Positions 1-5,753 of a stretch of 5,753 bases of DNA are shown here, piece after piece. Under the pieces are notes generated by a model. It was not told the DNA's origin and ran no database searches. It saw nothing but the letters and a program-made list of their open reading frames with translations. Position numbers and translations under genes: made by a program. Location: positions 1 to 5,753 of the forward strand of contig DSBB01000553.1 in the NCBI GenBank assembly GCA_011046175.1, in the 5' to 3' direction. The DNA is from Candidatus Hydrogenedentota bacterium (lineage in GTDB: Bacteria; Hydrogenedentota; Hydrogenedentia; Hydrogenedentales; CAITNO01). Position 1 is the stretch's first letter. Every line of letters begins with the position of its first letter.

Positions 1-249
1 GGTTTTGTAAAGGCTGTAACGGGAACGCAACGGGCCGACACCTTCAAGAACAGGATGGGCGCGTCCCGTGGGCGTAACGCCCACCTCGGTGGTGGGGCCG
101 TTGCCGAAATGCCCTTTGTAATTGCCGCCCAGCACGTCAGCATCGAACTGAAGGTAATTCTGAAATCCGTGGCTCGCCGTGCGCAGCGCGACAATGGGAC
201 GTCCCGCGTCCACATAAGCGCGCACCCGCACCAGCGCGTCACATCGTTG
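1..249 (-). pseudogene. ThuA-like domain fragment, N-terminus missing, runs off window edge
   Basis: Reading the minus strand from 249 to 1 gives 83 stop-free codons that resemble the second half of a ThuA-like (trehalose-utilisation, class I glutamine amidotransferase-like fold) domain. Recognisable pieces are AGRPIVALRTASHGF (about residues 15-29), VLGGNYKGHFGNG (about 39-51), HPVLEGV (about 65-71) and SLYK at the edge. Family members carry roughly 80-100 further residues before the first of these blocks. Here the frame is closed by the TGA at 250-252, which is the stop of the DUF2283 gene. The only possible starts are internal GTG codons such as 229-231, which would fall inside a helix of the domain. 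I infer a 5'-truncated remnant. The C-terminal end lies outside the window. Many ThuA-like proteins in environmental bacteria have no proven reaction, so I give no substrate. The family call is fairly safe; the pseudogene call is an inference. Confidence -1.
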
Positions 250-435
250 TCAATTGACAGGAAATTCATTTACATCAGTCTGTTGCTGTGCATGTTCCAC
301 GGTCACGCAAACTACATGGCCATCCTTGTCTATCGCAACAAGGACATTTTCATTCAGATCATAGGTTTCGACGACTTCATTTTCGTTGAAGGTCAATAAT
401 AACGTGTCAGTATCGGAAAAGTACTTTGCCCGCAT
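250..435 (-). CDS. DUF2283 family small protein
   Basis: This complete 61-residue protein matches the DUF2283 pattern. It starts MRAKYFSDTDTLLLTF, continues with an acidic VVETYDLNENVLVAID strand pair, then DKDGHVVCVTVEHA, and ends in a TDVNEF tail. Proteins of this family are about 60-80 residues long, all-beta, and of unknown function; some sit in possible toxin-antitoxin-like pairs, but that is not established. The ATG at 433-435 has AAAGGA upstream with about 8 bases of spacing. The start lies 12 bases after the TAA of the dehydratase gene on the same strand, so the two are probably transcribed together. A sample of the coding region (331-390) is about 37% GC by hand count, against about 58% in a sample of the dehydratase and about 72% in the ThuA fragment. 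That suggests a separate origin. No membrane segment or signal peptide is visible. Confidence -1.
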   Translation of the reverse strand: MRAKYFSDTDTLLLTFNENEVVETYDLNENVLVAIDKDGHVVCVTVEHAQQQTDVNEFPVN

Positions 436-447
436 GCGCGCATTCCT

Positions 448-1668
448 TTACCTTCGCGCCGCCAATGTCTCCATGAAGGCTTCGACGCGTGTGTTGACCT
501 GTTCATCGGACCAGGTGCGCGAGTCGTTCATGTCCGCCTCCAGCATCAATGACGGGACACCGTGCTTGTCTTCGAGGCGGCGCGCCAGTTCGTATTGGCC
601 GAAGGAGTAGGCGCGGCAGCTGCGGTTCGAGTGCATCACAAAGCCGTCCAAGCTGAACTTCTCCGCCATGTGGGCCAGTTCCTTTTCGCGGTAGTCCAAA
701 CCGTGGTTGATGTAACCGCCGATGTAGGTGGAGGCAAACGAGAGCAGCGGATCGTTTTCATCATGGATGGGGCCGCGGTAACAGAAACTTTCCGGATAGG
801 TGGAAACCACCAGCGCCGCTTGATGTTCGGCAAACTTCTGGGATAAGGCGTTGATGCAATGCCAGATTGCGAGGTTGTCCCAGCCGAGCCGGTATTTTTC
901 GCCGGGAATGGCGGCAATGCCGTTGTCAATGCGTTCCTGCACTTCCGCTTTGAGCTCTTCGTAATAATCAATGCAAATCTGCGTGCCGCGCAGGGTGACG
1001 ATGGGCGCGAGATGGATGAAGGTGTCGAAAGAGTTCATGGGCGCGGGTTTGTGGGCAAGCATCTCCTGAATGTCGCGCCAGAGATCTGCCGCCGTTTCCG
1101 ACAATGCGATGACTTCCTTAAACTTGTCGTGGTCAAAGGGTTTCCCGGTTACCGTTTCAATGATGCGGATGTATTCTTCCAGCTGCTCTTTCATGTAGGC
1201 CACAGCATGGTCGGTGTCCTCTTCATCATACTGGTACGGGGCGTCAATGAACACCAGCGGCACATCAAAGATGCGCTGCAGTTCCTGATACCACTTGGTG
1301 ACGGTGCCGCAGATGTTGTTGCAGCAAACGAGCAGGTCCGGCTTGGGCATGCCGCCGATGGGACTGGTTCCGGCGAGAATGGCGCCGATGTCCGTGCGCG
1401 CATAGGAGCACAGATCGCGCGAGAACCCCGCATCCTCCGCCGCCGCGCACAACATGTCCGCCATTTTTGTCGCGCCGCACATGGCGGCATGGTTTTCCGG
1501 ATACAACGGTGTAATGTCCGCCGCATACAAAAACTCCACAGGCGCGCCGCTGGTGATCCATGCCTGCTTCTGGTTCGTTCCTTCCGCCATTTTCGCGCAG
1601 CCGTAATACATGGTCATGATCTGTTTCATGCGCGAGTAAGATTTCAGTCTCGGAAGTTCAATACTCAT
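448..1668 (-). CDS. 2-hydroxyacyl-CoA dehydratase subunit (BcrC/BadD/HgdB family)
   Basis: This 406-residue protein is a full-length member of the iron-sulfur component family shared by 2-hydroxyglutaryl-, 2-hydroxyisocaproyl- and phenyllactyl-CoA dehydratases and ATP-dependent benzoyl-CoA reductases. Visible hallmarks are AWITSGAPVEFLYA near residues 36-49, YPENHAA at 56-62, CSYAR with Cys87, CCNNIC at 115-120, IDAPYQYDEE at 141-150, PIVTLRGT at 222-229, and NRSC with Cys351 near the C-terminus. Cys87, one of Cys115/116/120, and Cys351 are the likely [4Fe-4S] ligands (inferred by family analogy). Relatives work in the cytoplasm as a two-subunit enzyme that needs an ATP-driven activator protein (HgdC type). 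Neither partner is visible here, so the substrate cannot be assigned. The PENHAA and CCNNIC blocks resemble BcrC/BadD-like members more than classical HgdB. The ATG at 1666-1668 is supported by GGAG seven bases upstream (1676-1679 on the plus strand). DUF2283 follows after 12 bases. The gene is divergent from the HicB remnant. Confidence -1.
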   Translation of the reverse strand: MSIELPRLKSYSRMKQIMTMYYGCAKMAEGTNQKQAWITSGAPVEFLYAADITPLYPENHAAMCGATKMADMLCAAAEDAGFSRDLCSYARTDIGAILAGTSPIGGMPKPDLLVCCNNICGTVTKWYQELQRIFDVPLVFIDAPYQYDEEDTDHAVAYMKEQLEEYIRIIETVTGKPFDHDKFKEVIALSETAADLWRDIQEMLAHKPAPMNSFDTFIHLAPIVTLRGTQICIDYYEELKAEVQERIDNGIAAIPGEKYRLGWDNLAIWHCINALSQKFAEHQAALVVSTYPESFCYRGPIHDENDPLLSFASTYIGGYINHGLDYREKELAHMAEKFSLDGFVMHSNRSCRAYSFGQYELARRLEDKHGVPSLMLEADMNDSRTWSDEQVNTRVEAFMETLAARR

Positions 1669-1720
1669 CTGCGGTCTCCATGCTTAAAGATTTTTGAAAT
1701 TATCAGATTAGACTGGAGAA

Positions 1721-1749
1721 AGCATACAATGTCAGCGTGATGAATGCAA
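1721..1749 (-). promoter_or_regulatory. Candidate sigma70-type promoter of the dehydratase operon
   Basis: On the minus strand, TTGCAT (1744-1749) is followed after exactly 17 bases by TATGCT (1721-1726). The -10 box matches the consensus at 4 of 6 positions and the -35 box at 3 of 6. A start near 1714 would give a leader of about 45 bases before the dehydratase ATG. A competing -10-like GATAAT lies closer to the gene (around 1700-1705) but lacks a well-spaced -35. The position is sensible in this divergent region, but the match is weak. Confidence -1.
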
Positions 1750-1823
1750 GTTGGAAAGCTGAATTATGACGCCGAACGCTACCGGATACGCCCTGTTCAA
1801 TCGGCGCTTTAGAAGCGGCGCAA

Positions 1824-2261
1824 ATGAAAGAAAGCGCCCGTTACGCCAAAATAGCGGGGCGGTCGAAAGAAGACCAGTGTTATGTCGGCAGCGCGCCCGG
1901 CCTGATATATGGCGGCTGTCCCGGTGATGACGAGACCGAAGTTTTTGTTGCGCTCTGCGGCATTGTTAAAGAAATCATCAAATTGTACCACGCTGAGGAG
2001 CGCGTTCTGCCCCGTCAACGTCCTGTCGAGATTACGCCAACAAGAGGCAGGGAGTTGACCGACGCGGGGAAACTAACACCGCTTGTTTTCGGGCTGCGGA
2101 CACGGTCCTCTTTTTATCTGCACGGGACGATGACAGAGCGAACACCGCCTAAACCCATTAAAACAAGGCGGCAATGGTTTCGCTACGTCCCACACGTTTT
2201 GTTTCCCAGCCTATTGCGCTCTTTCCAAGTTGTTAACGGCGCGCCTTTATGTCCAAAATAG
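1824..2261 (+). pseudogene. hicB: HicB-family antitoxin, probably inactivated by a one-base frameshift
   Basis: The frame opened by ATG 1824 starts with a clear HicB-like antitoxin core: MKESARYAKIAG, SKEDQCYVGSAPGLIYGGC (about residues 14-32), GDDETEVFVALC, and IVKEIIKLYHAEERVLP ending near residue 63. HicB proteins are the antitoxin partners of HicA mRNA interferases. After residue 63 this frame loses all resemblance, although it stays open to 2261. The family-like continuation is found in another frame. From 2012 one reads PSTSCRDYANKRQGV, which matches the usual LPPxTxGRDYANK ending, and that frame stops at 2150-2152. Losing one C from the CCCC run at 2010-2013 would explain this. No HicA gene is present up- or downstream, and the GRSKED segment departs from the common VEWSEED. 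The ribosome binding site is weak (AGAAG at 1811-1815). The family call is good; the frameshift is inferred and could be a sequencing or assembly error. Confidence -1.
2098..2115 (+). terminator. Weak candidate intrinsic terminator after the HicB remnant
   Basis: GGAC-ACG-GTCC (2098-2108) forms a four-base-pair stem with a three-base loop, followed directly by TCTTTTT (2109-2115). It lies close to where an intact short HicB gene would be expected to end. The stem is short and may be chance, so this is tentative. Confidence -1.
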
Positions 2262-2271
2262 CGGAAGGATG

Positions 2272-2299
2272 TATAATAAGACCGGCGTCAACATCCGGT
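2272..2299 (+). promoter_or_regulatory. Candidate promoter -10 box and start-site hairpin upstream of the epimerase gene
   Basis: A perfect TATAAT stands at 2272-2277, about 79 bases before the epimerase ATG. No good TTGACA-like -35 box lies 16-18 bases upstream (2249-2254 reads ATGTCC). A start would fall near 2284, within a small inverted repeat: ACCGG (2281-2285), nine bases, CCGGT (2295-2299). The repeat could be a leader hairpin or an operator. The rest of the 2116-2355 stretch holds no convincing gene on either strand. One further inverted repeat is present there (CCGCCT 2145-2150 with AGGCGG 2166-2171), without a T tract. Confidence -1.
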
Positions 2300-2355
2300 T
2301 GAAAAAGCCTCGGCCACACGCATAACGGGGGCAATAACATTCGGGAGAACAACAG

Positions 2356-3258
2356 ATGAACATTTTATTGACTGGCGGCGCGGGCAATGTGGGCGCATAC
2401 GTGTCACGTGAATTAAGCGGGCATAATATGCCTCATACGGCGCTTGACATGCGCGAACCCGCCACGATGCCGGAAAGCGCGCAATTTGCACAATGCGATC
2501 TCATGGATTTGAAGCAAACATGCGAGATTGTCGCCGGATACGACGTGGTGCTGCATCTTGCGGCCATTCCCAACGCGTTCCAAGACCCGCCCGCGCATGT
2601 CATGGGCGTGAACATGGTGACGTGTTACAACGTGCTGGAGGCTGCGCGGCGCAACGGCATACGGCGCGTTGTATATGCGGGCAGCGAGTCTTCCACGGGC
2701 TTCGGCATCCATGACGCCGTCTTGAAGCCCCGGTACCTGCCCATAGACGAACAGCATCCCCTGTGGCCGCATGAATCCTACAGTTTCACGAAACGTTTCG
2801 GCGAGGAGATGCTGGAAAACTATGCGCGCGTCTTCGGCATCGAGGGTATTTCATTGCGTTATTGCGGCGTGTGGACGCGCCATATTCAATCGGAACTTGT
2901 TGAGATGGTGGCGCCGTTCAAACGCGGCGAGAAAGCGGCGCAACCCTGGTTCGGTTCTTATGTGGCGGGACAGGACGTGGCGCAGGCGGTGCGTCTTGCG
3001 GCGCAATACCACTTTAACGGCGGCGAGGAAATACCGTTTGAGGCGTTCTTTATTACCGCGGCGAACACCTTTTATGCCGAGCCTACGCTTGACGTGATGA
3101 AACGCATCTATGGCGATCCACCCGAAGTGCGCGACCCTGCATACTATGCGAACAACCCCTGCGCGTCCGCCTTCGACATCCGCAAGGCGCAACGATTGCT
3201 CGGCTATGCGCCACGATATGACTGGCGCGAAATTGAAAAGTGGGAGGCGGAAACATAA
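2356..3258 (+). CDS. NAD(P)-dependent epimerase/dehydratase (extended short-chain dehydrogenase)
   Basis: This complete 300-residue protein has the extended-SDR layout. The N-terminal Rossmann motif is TGGAGNVG (residues 6-13). An acidic residue ends strand 2 (Asp31 in ALDMRE), suggesting NAD(H) preference. CDLMD (47-51) contacts the adenine in relatives, and HLAA stands at 67-70. The YAGSESS segment (107-113) supplies the catalytic serine region, and Tyr142-x3-Lys146 (YSFTK) is the active-site pair. The C-terminal part (about 170-300) is the substrate-binding half and includes the typical AFDIRKAQRLLGYAPRYDW ending, in which a helix labels the protein as UDP-sugar epimerase-like. Family members act on nucleotide sugars, but the substrate here cannot be read from sequence. 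Start choice is firm: GGGAG (2343-2347) lies eight bases before the ATG. No sugar-pathway neighbours are visible, and the gene appears to be its own transcription unit. There is no signal peptide, so it is cytoplasmic. Confidence -1.
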   Translation: MNILLTGGAGNVGAYVSRELSGHNMPHTALDMREPATMPESAQFAQCDLMDLKQTCEIVAGYDVVLHLAAIPNAFQDPPAHVMGVNMVTCYNVLEAARRNGIRRVVYAGSESSTGFGIHDAVLKPRYLPIDEQHPLWPHESYSFTKRFGEEMLENYARVFGIEGISLRYCGVWTRHIQSELVEMVAPFKRGEKAAQPWFGSYVAGQDVAQAVRLAAQYHFNGGEEIPFEAFFITAANTFYAEPTLDVMKRIYGDPPEVRDPAYYANNPCASAFDIRKAQRLLGYAPRYDWREIEKWEAET

Positions 3259-3303
3259 GCCGCCCCCTTCGACCGGCGCCATCCTCGGCATGGTGGCGCA
3301 TGG

Positions 3304-3329
3304 GGTTTCCAGGCGACGGGTGGGAAACC
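3304..3329. repeat. Inverted repeat between the epimerase and the restriction enzyme genes
   Basis: GGTTTCC (3304-3310) and GGAAACC (3323-3329) form a perfect seven-base inverted repeat around a 12-base loop. It lies in the 139-base gap between the epimerase stop and the next gene. No T tract follows, so it is not a textbook intrinsic terminator. It could be an attenuating hairpin or an operator for the restriction gene. I see no promoter boxes or other feature in this gap that I would defend. Confidence -1.
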
Positions 3330-3397
3330 ATATTGGCCTGAAGCGGCGCAACTCGGGATATTGATTCTTGGCTCCATTGCGGGGTATGCTGTTGCTC

Positions 3398-5753
3398 ATG
3401 GCCAATCCGATTCTGCAATATCTGCGCGAATTGACCGCGCTGCACAAGGCGGGCAACGCCACCGAGCATAGCTTCCGCCCCGCCTTTCAAGCCCTTGTCG
3501 AGTCCTATGACAAGTGCGTCGCCGCCACCAACGAACCCAAGCGCATCGCCTGCGGCGCGCCGGATTTCATTGTGGCGCGCGGCGATGAGACCCTAGGCTA
3601 TATCGAATGCAAAGACCTAGGCGCGTCGTTGGACGAGATCGAGAAAAGCGAACAGATGACGCGCTATCTCGACGGCATTGACAATCTGATCCTTACCAAC
3701 TACCTCGAGTTCCGCTATTACCTGAACGGCGAAATGGAGATGCAGGTGTTTCTCGCGCGGCTGCCGGAGAAGGGGCGGCTGAAACCGTTGCTCGGCGCGG
3801 AAGGCCACTTGCGGCAACTCTTCGAGGTGTTTTTTGCGGCGAAGGCGGCGGGCATAGCCGACCCGATGGCGCTGGCGGCGCGGTTGGCGCGGGTGGCGCA
3901 GGTCATCCGCGACGCCATCATGGTCGCTTTTGATCAGGAAGACGCGGACGGTTCGCTCCACATCATACTTGAAGGCTTCCGGCAGACGCTGCTGCACGAC
4001 ATCACCCGCGAACAGTTCGCCGACATGTACGCGCAGACCGTGTGCTACGGCATGTTCAGCGCGCGCGTGAACGTGCCCAACAGCCAGGCCGACCAGTTCT
4101 CCCGGCGCAGCGCCGCCATTGACCTGCCCGCCACGAACCCGTTCCTGCGCGAAGTGTTCGAGTATATCGCGGGCACGCGCCTGAACAACAGCGTGGTGTG
4201 GGCGGTGGACCTGCTTGCGGACATCTTGCGCCGCTGCGACATGGCCGCCGTGCTGCGCGATTTCGGCAAGGCCGACCGGCGCGAAGACCCGGTGGTGCAT
4301 TTCTACGAGTCGTTCCTGGCGGCTTATGATCCGGCGTTGCGCGAGTCGCGCGGCGTGTACTATACGCCCGAGCCGGTGGTCAGCTATATTGTGCGCAGCG
4401 TGGACGCCATTCTCAAGAGCGACTTCGGTTGCGCGGCGGGCCTGGCCGACAACACGACGGTCGGCGGCGCGGCGGAAACGCATCGCGTGCAGATACTCGA
4501 CCCCGCCACGGGAACCGGCACGTTCCTTTATGAGACGGTGCGGCACATATACGAGACGCTCGCGCCCAATCGCGGCGCGTGGGCGGGCGAGCGCGGCTAC
4601 GTCGCCACGCACCTGCTGCCGCGGTTGCACGGCTTCGAGTTGATGATGGCGCCCTACGCCGTGGCGCATCTGAAACTCGGCTGGCTGCTCAAGGACACGG
4701 GCTACACATTCCCGCACAACGAACGGCTGCGGATCTACCTGACCAACACCCTCGACGAGGCGGGGCTGGTGGAAACCGCCGCGTTCCCCTTCGCCGACCA
4801 CATCGCCCGCGAAGCCAACGCCGCCAGAAACATCAAGACTGACGCGCCCATCATGGTGGTGCTCGGCAATCCGCCGTATTCCGGGCATTCGGCGAACAAC
4901 AACGCATGGTCGAAGGCGTTGATAAACGATCCCCTGCCCTGGCAGGGCGGCGCGCACGGCTATTTCACCTGCGACGACAAGCCGCTGGGCGAGCGCAATC
5001 CGAAATGGCTTAACGACGACTACGTCAAGTTCATCCGTTTCGGGCAGTACCGCATCGAGCGCACCGGCTACGGCGTGCTGGCGTTCATCACCAACCACGG
5101 CTACCTCGACAACCCCACTTTTCGCGGCATGAGACAAAGCCTCATGCAGACCTTCGATGAAATCTACCTCATAGACCTGCACGGCAATGTGAAAAAACGG
5201 GAAACCGCGCCCGACGGCTCGAAAGACGAAAATGTCTTCGACATCCAGCAGGGCGTGTCCATCAGCATCTTCGTGCGCAAGGAAAACGTGAAAGCCCGCA
5301 AGACCGCCAAGGTGTTCCACACGGAAATCCACGGGCCGCGCCAAAGCAAATATGACTGGCTGAACAAATTTGATGTGCGCAACACGCCGTGGAAACACAT
5401 TAAACCGCAACAACCGTTCTATCTCTTCAAACCGCTGAAATTCGAGTCTTACGCCGAGTATCAACAAGGCTGGAACATTTGCGCGGTTATGCCCGTAAAC
5501 TCCGTCGGTATTGTTACCGCCAGGGACAATCTGGCCATTCAATTCACCAAAGAAGCGATGTGGGATACAGTCAGGGATTTCAGCGTTCTGCCGCCGGAAG
5601 AAGCGCGTGAAAAATATAATTTAGGCAAGGATGCTCGTGATTGGAAGGTTTCATTAGCCCAAGACAATGTGAATTCTTCCGGACCGACAAAGGATAATAT
5701 ATATCCAATACTTTACCGCCCGTTTGATCAACGGTTTACGTATTATACACAAC
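3398..5753 (+). CDS. Single-chain restriction enzyme / N6-adenine DNA methyltransferase (type IIG / type ISP-like), 3' partial
   Basis: The frame stays open for 785 codons to the window edge. The N-terminus carries a nuclease-like site: PDF with Asp56, then Glu70-Cys-Lys72 in YIECKD, matching the PD-(D/E)XK pattern. A helical stretch (about 90-310) leads into YYTPEPVV (321-328). S-adenosylmethionine motif I is DPATGTGTF (368-376), and the adenine-methylase catalytic motif is NPPY (491-494). NHGYLDNPTFRGMR (from 566) and LYRPFDQRFTYYT at the edge are typical of these fused enzymes. Relatives run about 1,000-1,100 residues, so the target-recognition end is probably missing. No helicase motifs appear between nuclease and methylase, unlike classical type ISP enzymes such as LlaGI. 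It should cut and methylate DNA alone as a defence system in the cytoplasm. The start is uncertain: ATG 3386 and TTG 3392 are in frame, and GGGG (3381-3384) suits TTG 3392 best by spacing. I prefer ATG 3398 because MANPILQYL resembles family N-termini. No partner gene is visible upstream. Confidence -1.
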   Translation, partial: MANPILQYLRELTALHKAGNATEHSFRPAFQALVESYDKCVAATNEPKRIACGAPDFIVARGDETLGYIECKDLGASLDEIEKSEQMTRYLDGIDNLILTNYLEFRYYLNGEMEMQVFLARLPEKGRLKPLLGAEGHLRQLFEVFFAAKAAGIADPMALAARLARVAQVIRDAIMVAFDQEDADGSLHIILEGFRQTLLHDITREQFADMYAQTVCYGMFSARVNVPNSQADQFSRRSAAIDLPATNPFLREVFEYIAGTRLNNSVVWAVDLLADILRRCDMAAVLRDFGKADRREDPVVHFYESFLAAYDPALRESRGVYYTPEPVVSYIVRSVDAILKSDFGCAAGLADNTTVGGAAETHRVQILDPATGTGTFLYETVRHIYETLAPNRGAWAGERGYVATHLLPRLHGFELMMAPYAVAHLKLGWLLKDTGYTFPHNERLRIYLTNTLDEAGLVETAAFPFADHIAREANAARNIKTDAPIMVVLGNPPYSGHSANNNAWSKALINDPLPWQGGAHGYFTCDDKPLGERNPKWLNDDYVKFIRFGQYRIERTGYGVLAFITNHGYLDNPTFRGMRQSLMQTFDEIYLIDLHGNVKKRETAPDGSKDENVFDIQQGVSISIFVRKENVKARKTAKVFHTEIHGPRQSKYDWLNKFDVRNTPWKHIKPQQPFYLFKPLKFESYAEYQQGWNICAVMPVNSVGIVTARDNLAIQFTKEAMWDTVRDFSVLPPEEAREKYNLGKDARDWKVSLAQDNVNSSGPTKDNIYPILYRPFDQRFTYYTQ

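Noticed and set aside
1..435. Read-through of the TGA at 250-252 to make a DUF2283-ThuA fusion protein
   Set aside because: Fusion would not restore the missing N-terminal half of the ThuA domain, DUF2283 ends at its normal length, and there is no sign of a recoding signal or of TGA reassignment in the other genes.
859..1740. A 293-codon open frame on the plus strand opposite the dehydratase gene
   Set aside because: It is the antisense shadow of a gene with clear conserved motifs and has no domain of its own.
2145..2171. CCGCCT/AGGCGG inverted repeat as a terminator
   Set aside because: The loop is 15 bases and no T tract follows, so a six-base match over this distance may be chance.
3259..3397. 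Possible small gene between the epimerase and the restriction enzyme
   Set aside because: The short frames here lack a ribosome binding site and any recognisable similarity, and the one plus-strand frame crossing it overlaps the epimerase gene out of frame.
3592..3621. Two CCTAGG sites 24 bases apart flanking the catalytic Glu-Cys-Lys codons
   Set aside because: Both simply encode parts of Leu-Gly dipeptides (TLG and DLG). The pairing is curious, but there is no evidence that it has a role.
3617..5542. A 641-codon open frame on the minus strand
   Set aside because: It lies antisense to the restriction-methylase frame, whose motifs are unmistakable. Its translation is rich in Arg, His, Val and Gly without any recognisable domain, as expected for the shadow of a GC-rich gene.
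1..5753. CRISPR array, tRNA or rRNA genes, insertion sequence ends
   Set aside because: I saw no regularly spaced direct repeats, no tRNA-like cloverleaf, no rRNA-like conserved stretches and no transposase-like frame on either strand.

Overview
The window looks like a piece of a bacterial chromosome, probably from an environmental, possibly metagenome-assembled, genome. The GC content is moderate to high and visibly uneven. The mix of a ThuA-type fragment, a BcrC/HgdB-family dehydratase, a short extended-SDR epimerase and a restriction-methylase is reminiscent of Planctomycetes/Hydrogenedentes-like lineages. That placement is an impression from gene content only; no rRNA or marker gene is present.

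Left part, minus strand (1-1668): read in the direction of transcription, a complete 2-hydroxyacyl-CoA dehydratase subunit comes first. A tiny DUF2283 protein follows after 12 bases, and then a ThuA-like domain that lacks its N-terminal part and runs off the window edge. The ThuA remnant begins immediately after, and in frame with, the stop codon of the DUF2283 gene. GC content also jumps at that point, so it looks like a recombination junction.

Middle part, plus strand (1669-3258): a divergent intergenic region is followed by a HicB-family antitoxin gene that appears to be broken by a one-base frameshift in a C run at 2010-2013. No HicA toxin accompanies it. About 200-300 bases without a gene follow, holding a perfect TATAAT box, and then a complete 300-residue NAD(P)-dependent epimerase/dehydratase with a good ribosome binding site.

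Right part, plus strand (about 3398 to the end): a large open frame that does not stop inside the window encodes a single-chain restriction enzyme/methyltransferase. It has an N-terminal PD-(D/E)XK-like nuclease site, then an N6-adenine methylase core (DPATGTG and NPPY), then the start of the target-recognition part. It has no helicase domain. Its visible 3' end is much poorer in GC than its core.

The genes do not form one pathway. The best reading is an accessory, recombination-prone stretch: an orphan dehydratase, a dead antitoxin, a truncated domain, a lone sugar-nucleotide-type SDR and a defence enzyme. I did not find a convincing new multi-gene system.
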